The notes beneath the pieces are model-generated. The model was not told the origin of the DNA. It searched no databases and saw only the letters and a list, made by a program, of their open reading frames with translations. The position numbers and the translations under genes were made by a program. From contig JANVCC010000011.1 in NCBI GenBank assembly GCA_025345505.1, forward strand, positions 9,770,184 to 9,834,183: 64,000 nucleotides of DNA, in the 5' to 3' direction. Each line of letters begins with the position of its first letter. Positions within the stretch are counted from its first letter, which is position 1. Source of the DNA: Todiramphus chloris collaris (taxonomy: Eukaryota > Chordata > Aves > Coraciiformes > Alcedinidae). Shown piece by piece: positions 50,456-62,875 of the stretch.

Positions 50456-53400
50456 TAAAAAGTTGTTGCTCTCTGCTTGTGATGAGAGACTGTCTTGTTT
50501 TGATAGTGTTGTGGAAACCTTTTTTTCATCTGCTGCTATTGCACTGATTTCTATTCTTTGGAAAATATCTAGATCTCAAAGAAATATTTTAAAATTCACT
50601 ATTTTGCTATTACAAATGTGAGTTGGACACCACTGTTTTATCTCCTTTAACTAGAAGATGTCACATTTGAAATGGAGTGTGTTATCTCTGCCTTGACTCA
50701 ATTGCTACTGATGGCAAGGGATGTAGCAACAGTTTTCCAGCTGGTTGGAAACCTTCTTTCTAGCATCTGTGTCACTGTAATACCTTTACTACAGGTACAT
50801 GAAAGGCCTGATAATGTCAGGAAAACTTAAGGGGAGGAATTTATTTTTCCTTGGAGGTAAGGGGAGCCCTAATGCATGTGACTGCTTTTAACATGTAGCC
50901 CTCAGTTTCTCAAGTAAATGTGAAGGAAGGGATTCTGCTGAGTAGGATGGAAAAGGAAAATTGCAGTAACTTGATAGTTTTTGAATGTGTCAAGAAAATA
51001 AGAGTTAGCAAATCCCGACATATTTTAGCTATGATACCATGTTCACCCCATAAAAGATGTCATTGAAGAGGAATAAACATACAGTAACTGTACGGCAAAA
51101 CAATAGAAACAACTAAAATTAACTTCATATTAACTTCATACAAAGGGTATGTAATTTAGATTGCTGGTATCTAAGGGAGATGGCAGTCTGGGCTTGTCAG
51201 GAAGTCTGCTGTGAGAAACTGACAGGTGGAGCATCACTGAACCTTTAAGAGACAAGTAACTTGGTTTCCTGCTGTAAAACAACACTACGGCTTGTGGCAT
51301 TATAATTGGTGTAGGTTAATTTAAACTAATGAACCTTTTAGATCCTTTTACACCATCTGACTGCTTGGTCCACTGGCTTCCTAAACCTCTTAGTGGGCTG
51401 CAGTGTACAGGTGAGTCTTGATAAATTTCATTTAGTGTTAAAAGTAAGCATTTGTACTGCACTTTAATTAAATCAGATCAGCACATTCAAAAACTGTTAT
51501 TTGGTTTGGTTGTTTTTTTTTTCATTTGTAGCAATTTAGGGATGATGCTAAACATTTTTCTTACATTATTATTTCCACCTTCTGTTTTATGCTTTTTGTA
51601 TGTTGGAAATCTGATAGTGGGGATGTTTCCATTTGCAAAGACAGACTGATATGTAGTGTTTCCCTAATACATGAAGCCAAGGAGACTGCAGGTGTCCCCA
51701 GGCTGTACTCTTTGTAATGTCTGCAGTCTTTCCTAGAAGAAATGTAATCCTTAAAATCAAATATTTACAGGATAAAATAGAATAGGGATTTGTGTGATGG
51801 ATGACTTTGTAAAGAACAGTGTAGTAAATTTGCAACACTTCCCATATATTTAGAAAGTAGTCATCTCTCAGTAACGTTTCTTTGTTAGTATACATTAAAT
51901 TCATGACACTGTGCAGTGAGGAAAAACTTTTTTTTTCTTAAGGTGTCATCTTTTATTTTTCCTTGGTTTACTCTATTACCCACTATATCTAATTTCCAAA
52001 TTGTGTACAACAATAATTGACGTATACAGGTACTGGAATAGTCTCCAAAATTCTGGTGTGGAATTTAATAAGCAAAAGCAAACTTAGTATTGACAACTGG
52101 CATTTTTAATCCACAAAGCACCTGAACTGTTAATACCACAAATTCCACCAGTGTCTGCTAATCCTTTTTGTGCATCATTACCATTAAAAGATGCCTCTCT
52201 CCATAGTGCCATTAAAACTTCAGCATCTTTTTGGAAGTTTAGTGAGAGCTTACTTATATAAATAAATAAAAGTTACTTCTTCAGAATACAAATCAGTTTT
52301 GATCTGCTAACTAGCTTTGAAGCAAAATGCATGAAATAAACATAAAGAGGAAGCTTGAGCCATTGATTTGTCCCTAGGGAAGTGGGAAGGAGCCCATCAC
52401 AAGGCATTTACAGCTGAATATTGCTGGTCCTATCACTGGAAGCCACCTGGCTGCCACAGTGCAGTACGATACAGTTCCCTTTTTGTGATGGTGGCACCCA
52501 AGCATACTGGCTTATAAAACCCTAATCTAGTTTTCAGATGTGGCTATATGTCTTTGCCACATAGCGGAACCAGAGGTTTGGAATAAATTGGACAGAACTT
52601 CTCTTAAAATCTTAAATAAACAGTGCAGTGAGCAGATAAAGGACAGGGGATTATAGATAAAACACAAGGAAATCATATCTCACTGCAGTACAATTTTATT
52701 AAACTATAGATAACGAAAGAGGACAATGAAAGCACACTTTATGCTCAGATCACATCTTAAAGGTCACTAAAAAGTGGCTGTGATATTAGAATGTATGTTT
52801 TTACAAGCATCAGTTGCCTAGTTTTCACAAAGACTTTGGATTGTCTGTAAATGGCAGTCTCTGGATGAGTATTTTCATATCCATTCATCATTCTCATTAT
52901 TCTTTCCATTCCTTGTATTTAATGCTAAAGTATCCTAAATATCCTGTCTGAAGTATATATGCCAGAACAGGGCATACATTACTAGGATCTGGATAGAAAG
53001 GTAATATAACCTTTCTATTCCTGTTCACTGCCTCTCTTTAAATATTAAAAGGGCTGTTTACCCATTTTAATAGTAGACTTGGATTGGGACTATGTTTATT
53101 ACTTGGTTTTGGTTTTACGTTTTTCAGTAATGCCACTTTTCCAAATCATTGATTTGCAGGACTGGTATTCCCAATCTGATAATTTATACTCTTTTTTTCA
53201 TATATAACGTTGTGTATTGTTGACTGTGTTGAGACATGCAACTTCTTGGGTGTGCTTTATGAATAATCTAGTCTCTGAAGAAACCCTAGATATTAAATAC
53301 CAGACAATAAGGGCTCTGAGACATCAAATTTGGCCCCTATGATTTCCAAGTCCATAACATGGACTATTGAAGCTCCATAAATCTGGAAACTGCTGTGGAA

Positions 53401-56400
53401 CAGAACTACTGGAAGTCTTAATTTTAAATTATCTTTTTATTAAATTAAAAAAAAAACCCTGCATGTTTAAGTTTGTTGGGGTTTTTTTTTCTGTTTTCTT
53501 TTCCATTTTTTCTGAATTCCCTGAAACAGAAACCATGTTGCTCACTCATCATTCAGGTCTCCTGTCATTCACTGGTATTTGATTCTGTGTTACCTTGCAG
53601 TGATATTTTAATTCTTTTTTGAGTCCATTGATAGAAAAGTTAAATAATTTTGGATTAAGAATGCATTGTAATAGTTAATGATGAATTCCCCTTACAATTC
53701 CAGGCCTCTTTCCTTTTAAATTTTGCAGTCATTGATGTGTACAGGTTGATTACCTTTTTACTGTGAAGATTTTCTGCAGAAAATCAATGTACATAATTCA
53801 CAATTATGCTAACTTTAACTCCTTGCTTCTACTGCTTTTATACGTGACTCTGTAGAAAAGAAAAATCTTTGATCAAAAACCTACATTGCTGAATTAAATT
53901 GCAACCACAGAAAGGGTATAGTTTTGTGCTGTAAACAAAGTTTACCATGGTAATTCAGAAGTGTGTGGTTGTTTTTAATTTTCTAAAAGTTATTTGGAAA
54001 AATGCCAGCAGATTTGAATTCTGAAGAGATCACAAGAATATGGCAGTCTAGCATTTTCCTGATCATTAGCATATTAAATTTGCATAAAATCGTTTTAAAA
54101 AATTTAGTTTCTATTGTTGACCTTCCATTACATTCAAAAGCTGTGGTCGAGGGACCATTTTAAGTTATGGCCTTGCAAAGTGAACAACATTCAGTTGCAG
54201 GCACTGAACATAACTGATGTGATAGCTGAGGGAATGGCAAAAGAACTAATTTGTGTTATGTCTGTCAAGTAATCATCTCTTGTATCCACTTATTTGTTTA
54301 ATCCTGACATACAAAGTCTCATCATCACTTTGCTTTGTTTTCTTTCCCAATCCAGAAAGTGTTTCCAGCATATGTTGATTTCTAGCCAAGTTGTTGGGTT
54401 TGCATTACATTTTTCTTCAGTATTGCAAAAGAAGTACCAACACAGTGTTGATGTTTTTATTAAGCCAAGGCAAACTATTCAAGCTGTTGCTAATCTAGTG
54501 TGCAAGCAGGTGTTCAATGTGATCTATTACTATAGATATAAAATGGTGCAGTTAAAATTGTCTTGAACCTTTAGGGCACAGGAGATGAAAACTCTGACAC
54601 ATGATTATAGTTTTTAAAGTTCATTATGTTATTCTGTATAGGAATTTCCTTGGTATGTTGTGCTTTGTTTTCATTGCAGGAAAATAATGTGGTTATTTCA
54701 GAGGGAGACAGTGTCATGAGTCAAAAGAAGTTCCACATCAGGTTAATAATAACCTGCTTCTATCTGGATCAATAGAACTTTCCTTTAGTCTAGTAATAGC
54801 ATTGGTACGCGAAGAAAAGGTTGCAGCCTATTGTATATAGTAGGGAGTTATACAAGAACAAGTAACCATCTTTACAAACTGTTTTGAAGCTAGTAAACTT
54901 ATTACTGACCTTCTTCCTTCTCACATTCTGCTTCCTATCCTTTTGCCTTTTCCAGTGTATGCTCACCTGTTCATTTGCATTTAGCATTACTTAATGACTT
55001 GCTTGTCACAGAAAAAGGGACAAAAAAGCTTCTCATTTTGTTGATAAACAGCCTATTTTAAATTGTTTCATTAGCTGCAGTAGTTTTCTTTGTCATTTTA
55101 GTTGTATTTGAAAATAAAGTATGTTTAGTTGCAAGATGTACCATTTAAAGTTCATGCATCTGGAACAGGTGACTCAGGAACGGATGCAGGAAAGAAATGA
55201 AGGATTTGTTCCATGAGGATTTTGATGAATCTACACGTGTAGGTATGTGCATATGCACATATCTTTAATGTTCCAGTTTTACTTTAAATAAGGGAGGAAT
55301 AAAATTAAAGCCATCAGTTGGAGGCTTTCTGCTGCAAATGCAATGAAGGTAGTGTACCTTTGGCAAACTTATTTTTTACCTCTTTAGCAATGTGTAACTA
55401 TCCATGTGGTTGGACTGCAGCTCAGTGACTCTTAACTCACATAAGTAATGTCAGTACTTGCTGCAGAGACAAGCACTCTCCTTTCTACTCTGCTAGTGAA
55501 AACACTGAGGCAATGATGGTGAGGGATATGGCCATGGTTGCAGTTTGAGTTGTGTCTTTCTGCCAGTCCTCATGAGGTTGCCATACTGGTTCAGCTCAGT
55601 GAGTTTGCTCAGCAGAGCTGGTGGGTCTGCATCAATCTAGTCATGCAAATTTCAATTGGTTGAAGCAGTGACCTCATTGAACATACTGTAAGTGAAGAAG
55701 ATTTGCTTATGGGCCTATAGCAAAAATCAGATTTTAGCTGATAAGATAATTGGAAAGAAGACAGTAACCTTTAAGAAAAATGACTGTTCTACTTAAATGA
55801 TGCATATTTCCAGATATTTCTTGCCTCTCACTCCTCCGGAGAAAAATACAGGGAAATGCTTTTTAAAAGTTCAATTCAAAATGTATGTATTTTGGGGTTC
55901 TCAATACAGAGAAGAATTTATCAATGCCTCATGATTTTGAAAACTTTAAAGCCTAACTCTATTTAAGTGGTTGATTTTTCTCTTGCTCCTCCTATGCCTC
56001 TCTGCAAAAAGGCTGAAAGGAAGGAAAAAGAGAAGGTACTTGAACGTAAAGTACCTATATTTTAAATGAAAATTCTTGATTTTAATATGTATGTATTTAT
56101 GAAACCTTTTAATTGTAGTACTCAGTAACTAGCATTTAAGAAAGTATAGCACATATGCATATTTGTTTCCTAATAAGCTCGTACACAAGCTACCCATCAA
56201 TTTGTTGCAAAAATCTTCTGAATAGAAATGACATCTAATAAGCGCTATACACTGGAAAAACTATTTAAAAAAAGCGCCCCACCCCATAACCACCCCACTG
56301 AAAAAACAGAATTTTATTATAATTGTAAACATCACAGTATTTAAAGAATTTATTTTGGTGAATTTTATTTTTTTTTTTGCAGGGGGGGATGTTTGTAATT

Positions 56401-58932
56401 AAACACAAGGAAGTTTGTATTGAATTTTTACGAAAATCAATTGCACGGGTTTTAAGTAGGTGTCTGAAAACTAGAATGTCATTGTACCATTACAACAGAT
56501 GGAGTTGGTACATTTTCTTCTTCAAAATGCTTGAAGTCCAGCTAGGGGGGGTATTTAAATATCAAAGCTCCCTTTTTCTTTTTCTCGTCCCTTTTCACAA
56601 TTGTCTGTGGTTAGACTTGTCATTACTACAGAATAGAAGTCTAGCAGTTGATATCACAGTTCAGTTTCACCTAAGTGCATAGTGAAAAATATTAACTTCC
56701 ATAAGTATTACCATAATTTTTGTTAACATTTGAATTAGTATTGCTTCTTCTCTGTGATCTTTCATTTCCACTTAAATATTTGTATTAAAATAATACTGAA
56801 GCTTGCAGAATAGTTACAGACTTACAGCATCAGTCATCAGCAAAGGAAATTTTTAACTTCTTGAAAATGTACTTGTAAAAAATACTTGATATAAAAAATT
56901 ATACTTGTGTTAAAGTTAAGAAGCATTGGCATTTTTATATTCCCAGCTAAGAAACTGCACTGGAAATTTAAATAACTGTCCAGAAATTAAATTAATATCA
57001 TGAAGAGTTTTTAAATATTTCATAATTGTGAAAAATTTCATTCTATTACCATAGTCTATTGCCATAAAAAGGGATTAAAAAAATCATTTCTCTGCTGCTT
57101 TGTTGCACATTAGCCAGTTACAGTCTAAATATAATTGTGCATGCATCAACTTCCACTGTAAAGGTAGGAAAACACAAATCTCAAAGTAGCACACATACTA
57201 TTGAAATTTCACAAGTAAAAAAAATGGTCATTTTCACAATGTCTAGCCTTTTCAAAACTAGCTCTCTCAGATTGGACTCCAATCTGATTGGAGCTCCCAG
57301 GCACCTGAATAGATCAAGTCCAATAGTCTGAACTGCAGTGCTGCCCTAGTTTGTCCTGAAGTATTTGAATGTTTATGAAGTTTCAGCATAGCTTAGCTCT
57401 GGTAAAACCTAAACACCAGGATATCCCTCTCTGAAAGTGACTGGAGCATTTATGACATTTACATTCCTTTCTTCTGCAGGTTACACTGGTCATATCTCAC
57501 CTTAGTTTTTGACTCCTTGTGGAGATGTAGGAAAGCACTTTGGCCTGTTCTACAAATTCAACTCCTTCTTGATGTTCCCATCAATGAGCATGTAAAAAGG
57601 ACATATAGCTGTGACAATATCTGCATCCACATGCATAGAAATGGAACAAGCTCAACATTCTGCAGTAGAAACAGAGATGAATAGGCTTATGAAGTTACAG
57701 AATAATCTGATTTGGAGTTGTTTTAAAATGCCCAAATTCTATTTAGAGGCAAAAGTGCTGGTAAAATGTTTCATACAGTGCAGTGCAGAGTTGAATACCC
57801 AATTTTACTATGAAGGCATCATGATCATCTAGCTTGTATACATTTCTCATGTTAGATTCCTCTGGTATAGTTCAGGTATAGAAGACATTTTGCTCTGAGA
57901 GACAACTGGAAAGAACAATTAATAATTAAATAGCAATTAAAAATAATTTTAAGATTCAGTAAGGGAAAGGCAGGGAGGAGGAAGAAACATGATGGAAAAT
58001 TCTTACCTAGTACCCTCATGTGTCTGAAACACCATCACATCTCACAGCCATGATCGTCCTGTTGGCCATAGGCAGCTTTGAATGCCTACACACTGGTACA
58101 TGTTGGCCTTCTTTCAACTGGACGCTCGTGGTTTTATGTATTTGATTCAGACAGAGGAGCAGCATCTCTCACATTCTCAAGCTGCAATAGTGGTTCCAGC
58201 CCTTGGCGAACTTCTTTATTCCAAAAAGAAACCATCTAAAGGATACTGTATATATTCCTTTCTTTGAATGCAGCACTTTATAGATGTAACAAGCACAAAA
58301 TGAGTAATAAAAATACTAGTTACATTGTTAAAATAAGTGTAGGAACTTCCTCTAGGCCATAAGTGAACTGTGTGGCATATAAAATGGTGAAACAGTTAAC
58401 CAATAAACAAAATATGCCTTACTCTGTAAGGTACTTGTTGCAATTGAAAGAGATTTGGATAGCCATAAGATTGTTGTGCTAAAAGGGAAATCTACACATA
58501 TGATCTGGTCTGAAATAAATCTACATTTCTGAGAGAAAAGGCAAGAGAGAATCAGAATGTAAATTCCTTGTTAATGGAAGATGGCATTGTATTATTTTTA
58601 GACTAGCACAATCAACATAGAAGAATAGAGAGGCCTGCTGGGTCTATTTCTTTGCTATTGCAGTTAATCACCTTCATGTAATCCTATTCAGATATGTATT
58701 AAACTTCATGTTCAAACACAGTCTGAATTGCTGTTGCTATTGATGGGACCAGTAAAAGGTGGTAAACTGAGTGAACGGACGGCCAGTTGTCATAATTCCA
58801 AGAAAAACGCTGGACAGAGGGAGGGAAGCGAATAAAATTATAATTAGCCTGTCAACAAGAGAAAGGCATCACTCTTAATGAATTTGCTACAGGAGAAAAT
58901 CCAGATTCCTTATAAACCAGCATAAAGTGCAT

Positions 58933-59110
58933 AGGATAATAGGATAATTCAAGATGGAGAGACCTCAGGAGGCCTCTATTCTGGTCTTTGGTTCAAAGCA
59001 GGTCCAGCTCTGAGGTCAGACAAGGCTTCTCAGGGCTTTGCTCAGTTGATTGGAAACCTCCTGAGATTGAGATTTCATGCTGCACTTGTTGGCTGTCCTC
59101 ACTGCAAAAA
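58933..59110 (-). mobile_element. CR1 LINE 3' end, antisense
   Basis: On the plus strand the text reads like the reverse complement of a CR1 tail: 'gagagacctcaggaggcctc', then 'agcaggtccagctctga', 'ctcagggctttgctcag', and 'ggaaacctcctgagattgag'. The order fits the antisense CR1 consensus as remembered. It is degenerate and truncated, and the ends are approximate. Confidence 0.65.
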
Positions 59111-59794
59111 AGTTGGAGGTGAGCAATAAAAGAGTTAAGGCATAGGTTCTGTTATTTGTTGTTAATCTAAAATCATCTTGTGAAAGTGCCTCAGTAGTAT
59201 CACATTTGTTTTGCCAGTTCTAGACTCTCACTCCTTTGAACTCAAGACTGAAGAGAGTGGATGTGCATATACAGCTTCTATACTTGAGTTCTGGTTAAGC
59301 ATACATTTTGTGAAATAGTAATATTTTGTGTCCTCAGGAGGGAGTGCGAAGTTCTTTTAATTATATGGAATAATATCTGCATTGTTCCCGAGGAATATTA
59401 TTCTTGTCACAAATGAGAGAATATTTTCACATCTTCTTTGCTTCTCTTTAAAAGAAGCAGTTAATACCATGAATTTTCTCTTAGTTGGGAAGTAGTTGCC
59501 AAATTATATTTGAAGATATTGCATATTGGAGATTTTACATGTATTTCTATATACTGTGTCTTTTGTATTAAAATCCAGAGTTAACTACTGCAGCAAAGCA
59601 AAATGCTCCAGAGACGATGTAAGATTGTTTTATGGGCCATCATATAGCACAATTGGAGTTTTTTGTGGGAAATTTTTATTTTAAAGCTATTATCTTCTTT
59701 TGTATCTGACCATGAGGAAAAAAAAAATGACCTGTTATAATTTCTTTCCATGAAGAAGCTGGGGAATTCTTTAAAAATGAGAAAGTTGCTATAA

Positions 59795-59830
59795 AGGTCA
59801 TCTAGTCCAGTTCTGCCAGTCTAGATTTAT
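59795..59830 (-). repeat. short CR1-like fragment
   Basis: The phrase 'aaaggtcatctagtccagtt' is typical of the antisense CR1 3' end. The flanks are too decayed to place the boundaries. Confidence 0.4.
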
Positions 59831-60539
59831 TCCTTACTGCATATGATATAATGCTCTGAAAGTGTAATTTTATATTGTCAAGAGATGTAGATCTACAGAC
59901 TAATAAATCTCCCAACTTGGAACATTTCCTAATTTCCTTTCCCATCCCCATTCTGTATTTTTTCTGTTATCTATTTCAATTAATCATTCCTGGTTGTATC
60001 CTGCTTTTATTACCTCATATAAGACTTTTACCTTTGTAGGTGTTTACATTGTTTGTACACCCTTAAGCTACGTTACCTGTAGCTGATACAATCACAATAG
60101 CACAGCTATGAGGTTTTATTTTTTCATGCAGAATAAGTGATCTTAGTCCCTTGGTTATTTCCCTCTGATAAAGAAGAGATTAAGTGCAACATACTGTAGG
60201 AAAGAAGTGTATGTCAGGCACTGCACAGAGGGGACGCAGGCTGGGTTATCACTGCAGTATGGTGGGGAGTGTTGCACCTATGAGAACTTAGAGCGAGGTC
60301 CTGACTTCTCAACTGCCTCCTCTCTGTAGTCCGTTCTGCACAAGGAAAAGTGAGATGTCAGGATTATGAAAGCAGTGAAACAAGGACTTTGGCTGGTATG
60401 TGTCATGACATTTGGTGTTCTAAAAACTTTCAGCGAGTGGTGAAAATGTTGTTTCAATTAAGAGTGCAGGTACCCATTTCAGAGTGAAATTATGAAAATG
60501 CTTTGACAAGCAGCACAATTGTTTCTGAACAAGTGGTTT

Positions 60540-60800
60540 TTTGGAAGTAGTGGTTTTGACGCCCCAGGAGTCTCTGCCCCGTTCCTCTGCCCTTCTTACA
60601 CAGCAGTGGTCCCTCAAGCCTGTTGCTGACACATAATGTGGGAGATCGTACAGTTGCACCTGGGAGGGAAATGGCTCTTTGCGCACTGCAGCTCCTGCAC
60701 AGAAGCTGGTTTATTAGGTGTTTCTGTTTCACTGGCAAGACGTGCTTGTTGCTTAGCGGCTGATCTCTGAGTCAGCCAATCGATCTCTGCTGCTGTGCTG
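60540..60800. promoter_or_regulatory. candidate CpG-enriched regulatory block
   Basis: In a CpG-poor window this 260-bp block carries several CpGs (in 'gacgcc', 'cccgtt', 'atcgta', 'tgcgca', 'gacgtg', 'agcggc', 'atcgat'). It also has a TGAGTCAGC AP-1/MAF-type site (60768-60776) abutting a CCAAT box (60776-60780), and a TGCGCA. This would suit an intronic enhancer or internal promoter. There is no direct evidence of activity, and no clear TATA or initiator was seen. Confidence 0.3.
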
Positions 60801-62384
60801 TGGGGGGAAAAAACCCTCATATTTTTCATACAGAGATAACTGAGTTCTGTCCATTTCTCAAGTATATTCCTTTGCTTTCAGACTAACCCAAGTAGATAAT
60901 ATTTCTAACACTACAGAATTCTGATTTTAGAATGCAGTGGAAAACAAATTTTGTAAGCTGATTTATATCCATAAGGTCACCATAGCCAGCACAGAATTAA
61001 AAAGACCTGTTATCTTTCCCCACCTTGTGAGAAATGCTGTTTCATCCTATGCTTAGAGGAAATTTTACTGAATTCCAGCACATAATGTGACTTTTATCCT
61101 GGAATGAGCTGGGTTTTTTATACCTTAATTCATAGATGCAATGGAAATGTTCAGTATGAATTTTAACAGAATGTATAATGGCTGAGTAACAAATACTCTT
61201 TCCCTCATTTCCCCATGGAAACTTCCCCTCTATTCAAGATTCTGTTACTTCCTATAGTCAAGAGCAACCTGAATTCATCCCTGATATGTAACTATTACTA
61301 CAGGTGTTGCTGCAAGCTCTTCCTGCTAGCATGGTTCTACAATAAAGAGGCACAAAGCCCTACGGTCTAGAAATGTCATTTTAGTCCTGAAAGGTACAAA
61401 TGCCAAGAAATCTCCAAGCCTTTGAAATTTTTATAAGGACATGTCCAAAGCAGTAATATAGCCAGTAGATAAGGTTTTCTTTTGACAGATAGTACTAAGT
61501 AAAAGGAGAAAATTTGGGTTTGTATGTTTTATCTTCTAGAGATGAGCAAGGAAACTAATTTGGTGGCTGAAATTTGTCTTGTCGTTTGCTAAGACTGCTT
61601 CTTTCACACAACACTGTGCACTGATTTCCTGGTTTACCAAAGCCTTTGCAAACTCCATAGCTCTAGAAAAGTATAATTTTCTGTTTTATTGAGTTTTGAG
61701 TTTTCACCAAAAACTTAATATTTTTGAAAGTCAGAATGAGTTTTTTTGTTTCTTTCACTGAAAGAATATTATGCCCAAGTGCTAACTTGGAATGGTATAA
61801 CTTCTTTAAAGCAAAAAACTGGTTTATTAGTTCTATCCTCATTCATTATAGAGCACCTACTTCTCCTGCACTTTTCTCTGTCACACAGTCAGACCAAGCA
61901 ATATGAAAGAGATCATGCAGAGGGACACAATCAGAAGGGTTGCTAACTGCTCCTACAGAAGGAGCTGGGTACGTAATGTTTTCGTCATAAGCATCTAAGT
62001 GTTGTTGAGAGGCATGGGACTTTTATTGTAAGCTAAGATAATTATTTTTCATCAAGAAAGACCACATGTATGGTGTGTGGTTTTGTTAAATGCCTGGGGC
62101 TTACTTCTGTGGTGTTTCACAGGAGTTTTAAGTTTTGTCCTCAGAGGGTCCAGGATCGGTTTCATGCTGTGCCACAGACCACCTCTCTAATCTAACATAG
62201 ATCACACAGAGAGTAAAACCTACCTTTCTCATGAATAAGACAGATATTTTCTAAGCAAAACCAGATTTCTTATGGAGGAAATTGCATCATTTGAAAGAGG
62301 TTTGTTTGACTGACTGATATCTACTGGAGGGGCTACACAACAGGGCACAAGCAATCCATGAGGCTTCTGGAGTACATATGGGAT

Positions 62385-62663
62385 GAGTCATCTCGGTGAT
62401 ACTTAGTGAAAGGACAAGAGGCAATGAACATAAATTAAAATACAGAAAAGTCCATGTAAATATAAGAAAACAATATTTTTACTATGAAGGTTGCAGGCTG
62501 CCCATGGAGTTTGTGGAGTCTCCATCTCTGAAGGTATTAAAAACCCAACTGGACACAGCCCTGAGCAACCTGACGCAGTTGACCCTGCTTTGAGCAACAG
62601 GGTTGGATAAGATGATCTCCAGAGGCACCATCCTGCCTCAGCCATTTTGTGGTTCTCTGACTG
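62385..62663 (+). mobile_element. CR1 LINE 3' end, sense
   Basis: Truncated CR1 tail. It contains 'ggacaagaggcaatgaacat', the end of the second ORF ('PMEFVESPSLKVLKTQLDTA', then 'LSNLTQL'), 'gggttggataagatgatctc', 'cagaggcaccatcctgcctc', and a degenerate terminal 'ttgtggttctctga'. Its 3' end is about 120 bp upstream of the candidate exon at 62782. The open frames on both strands here (62396-62593 plus, 62403-62801 minus) are explained by the element. Confidence 0.85.
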
Positions 62664-62781
62664 TTCCACTCTCTTTAGTAAGAGATGAAAATGAGAATTG
62701 CTGTGGTGTAGAAACCAAAATAAAGGGTTAAAAACTATTTTGTAATGGGTGATAATTAAGTTACTTTTTCCTTCTTTTAAG

Positions 62782-62875
62782 GATGCAGTTGAAACATACA
62801 CGGTGGTGGAAAAACTGAGGCATCTTGGACTTTTGCCATTAAAGAATGTCTCTTAGATTGCTTACTGTCAATAAA
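62782..62875 (+). other. CNKSR2: candidate alternative last exon of CNKSR2
   Basis: Sequence seen: a long pyrimidine tract (TTACTTTTTCCTTCTTTTAAG) ending in AG at 62780-62781, then 24 codons and a TAG stop (62854-62856), then AATAAA at 62870-62875 with a T/G-rich stretch (TAGTGTGGGAGGT) just after. The frame fits the phase-0 donor at 50437. Splicing there would append Asp-Ala-Val-Glu-Thr-Tyr to ...Asn-Val-Ser after Leu-Tyr-His and end the protein before the PH domain. I do not recall this tail from CNK2, and such combinations can arise by chance in 13 kb of AT-rich intron, so it is a hypothesis. A TGCATG (62899-62904) follows. Confidence 0.28.

Noticed and set aside
55160-55220. Possible exon after 'gcatctggaacag' (reads Val-Thr-Gln-Glu-Arg-Met-Gln-Glu-Arg)
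   Set aside because: Weak pyrimidine tract, stop after about 16 codons with no polyadenylation signal or donor in frame, and no similarity to CNK2.
62403-62801. 132-codon minus-strand ORF overlapping the candidate last exon
   Set aside because: Most of it is antisense to the CR1 3' end, so it is not an independent gene.
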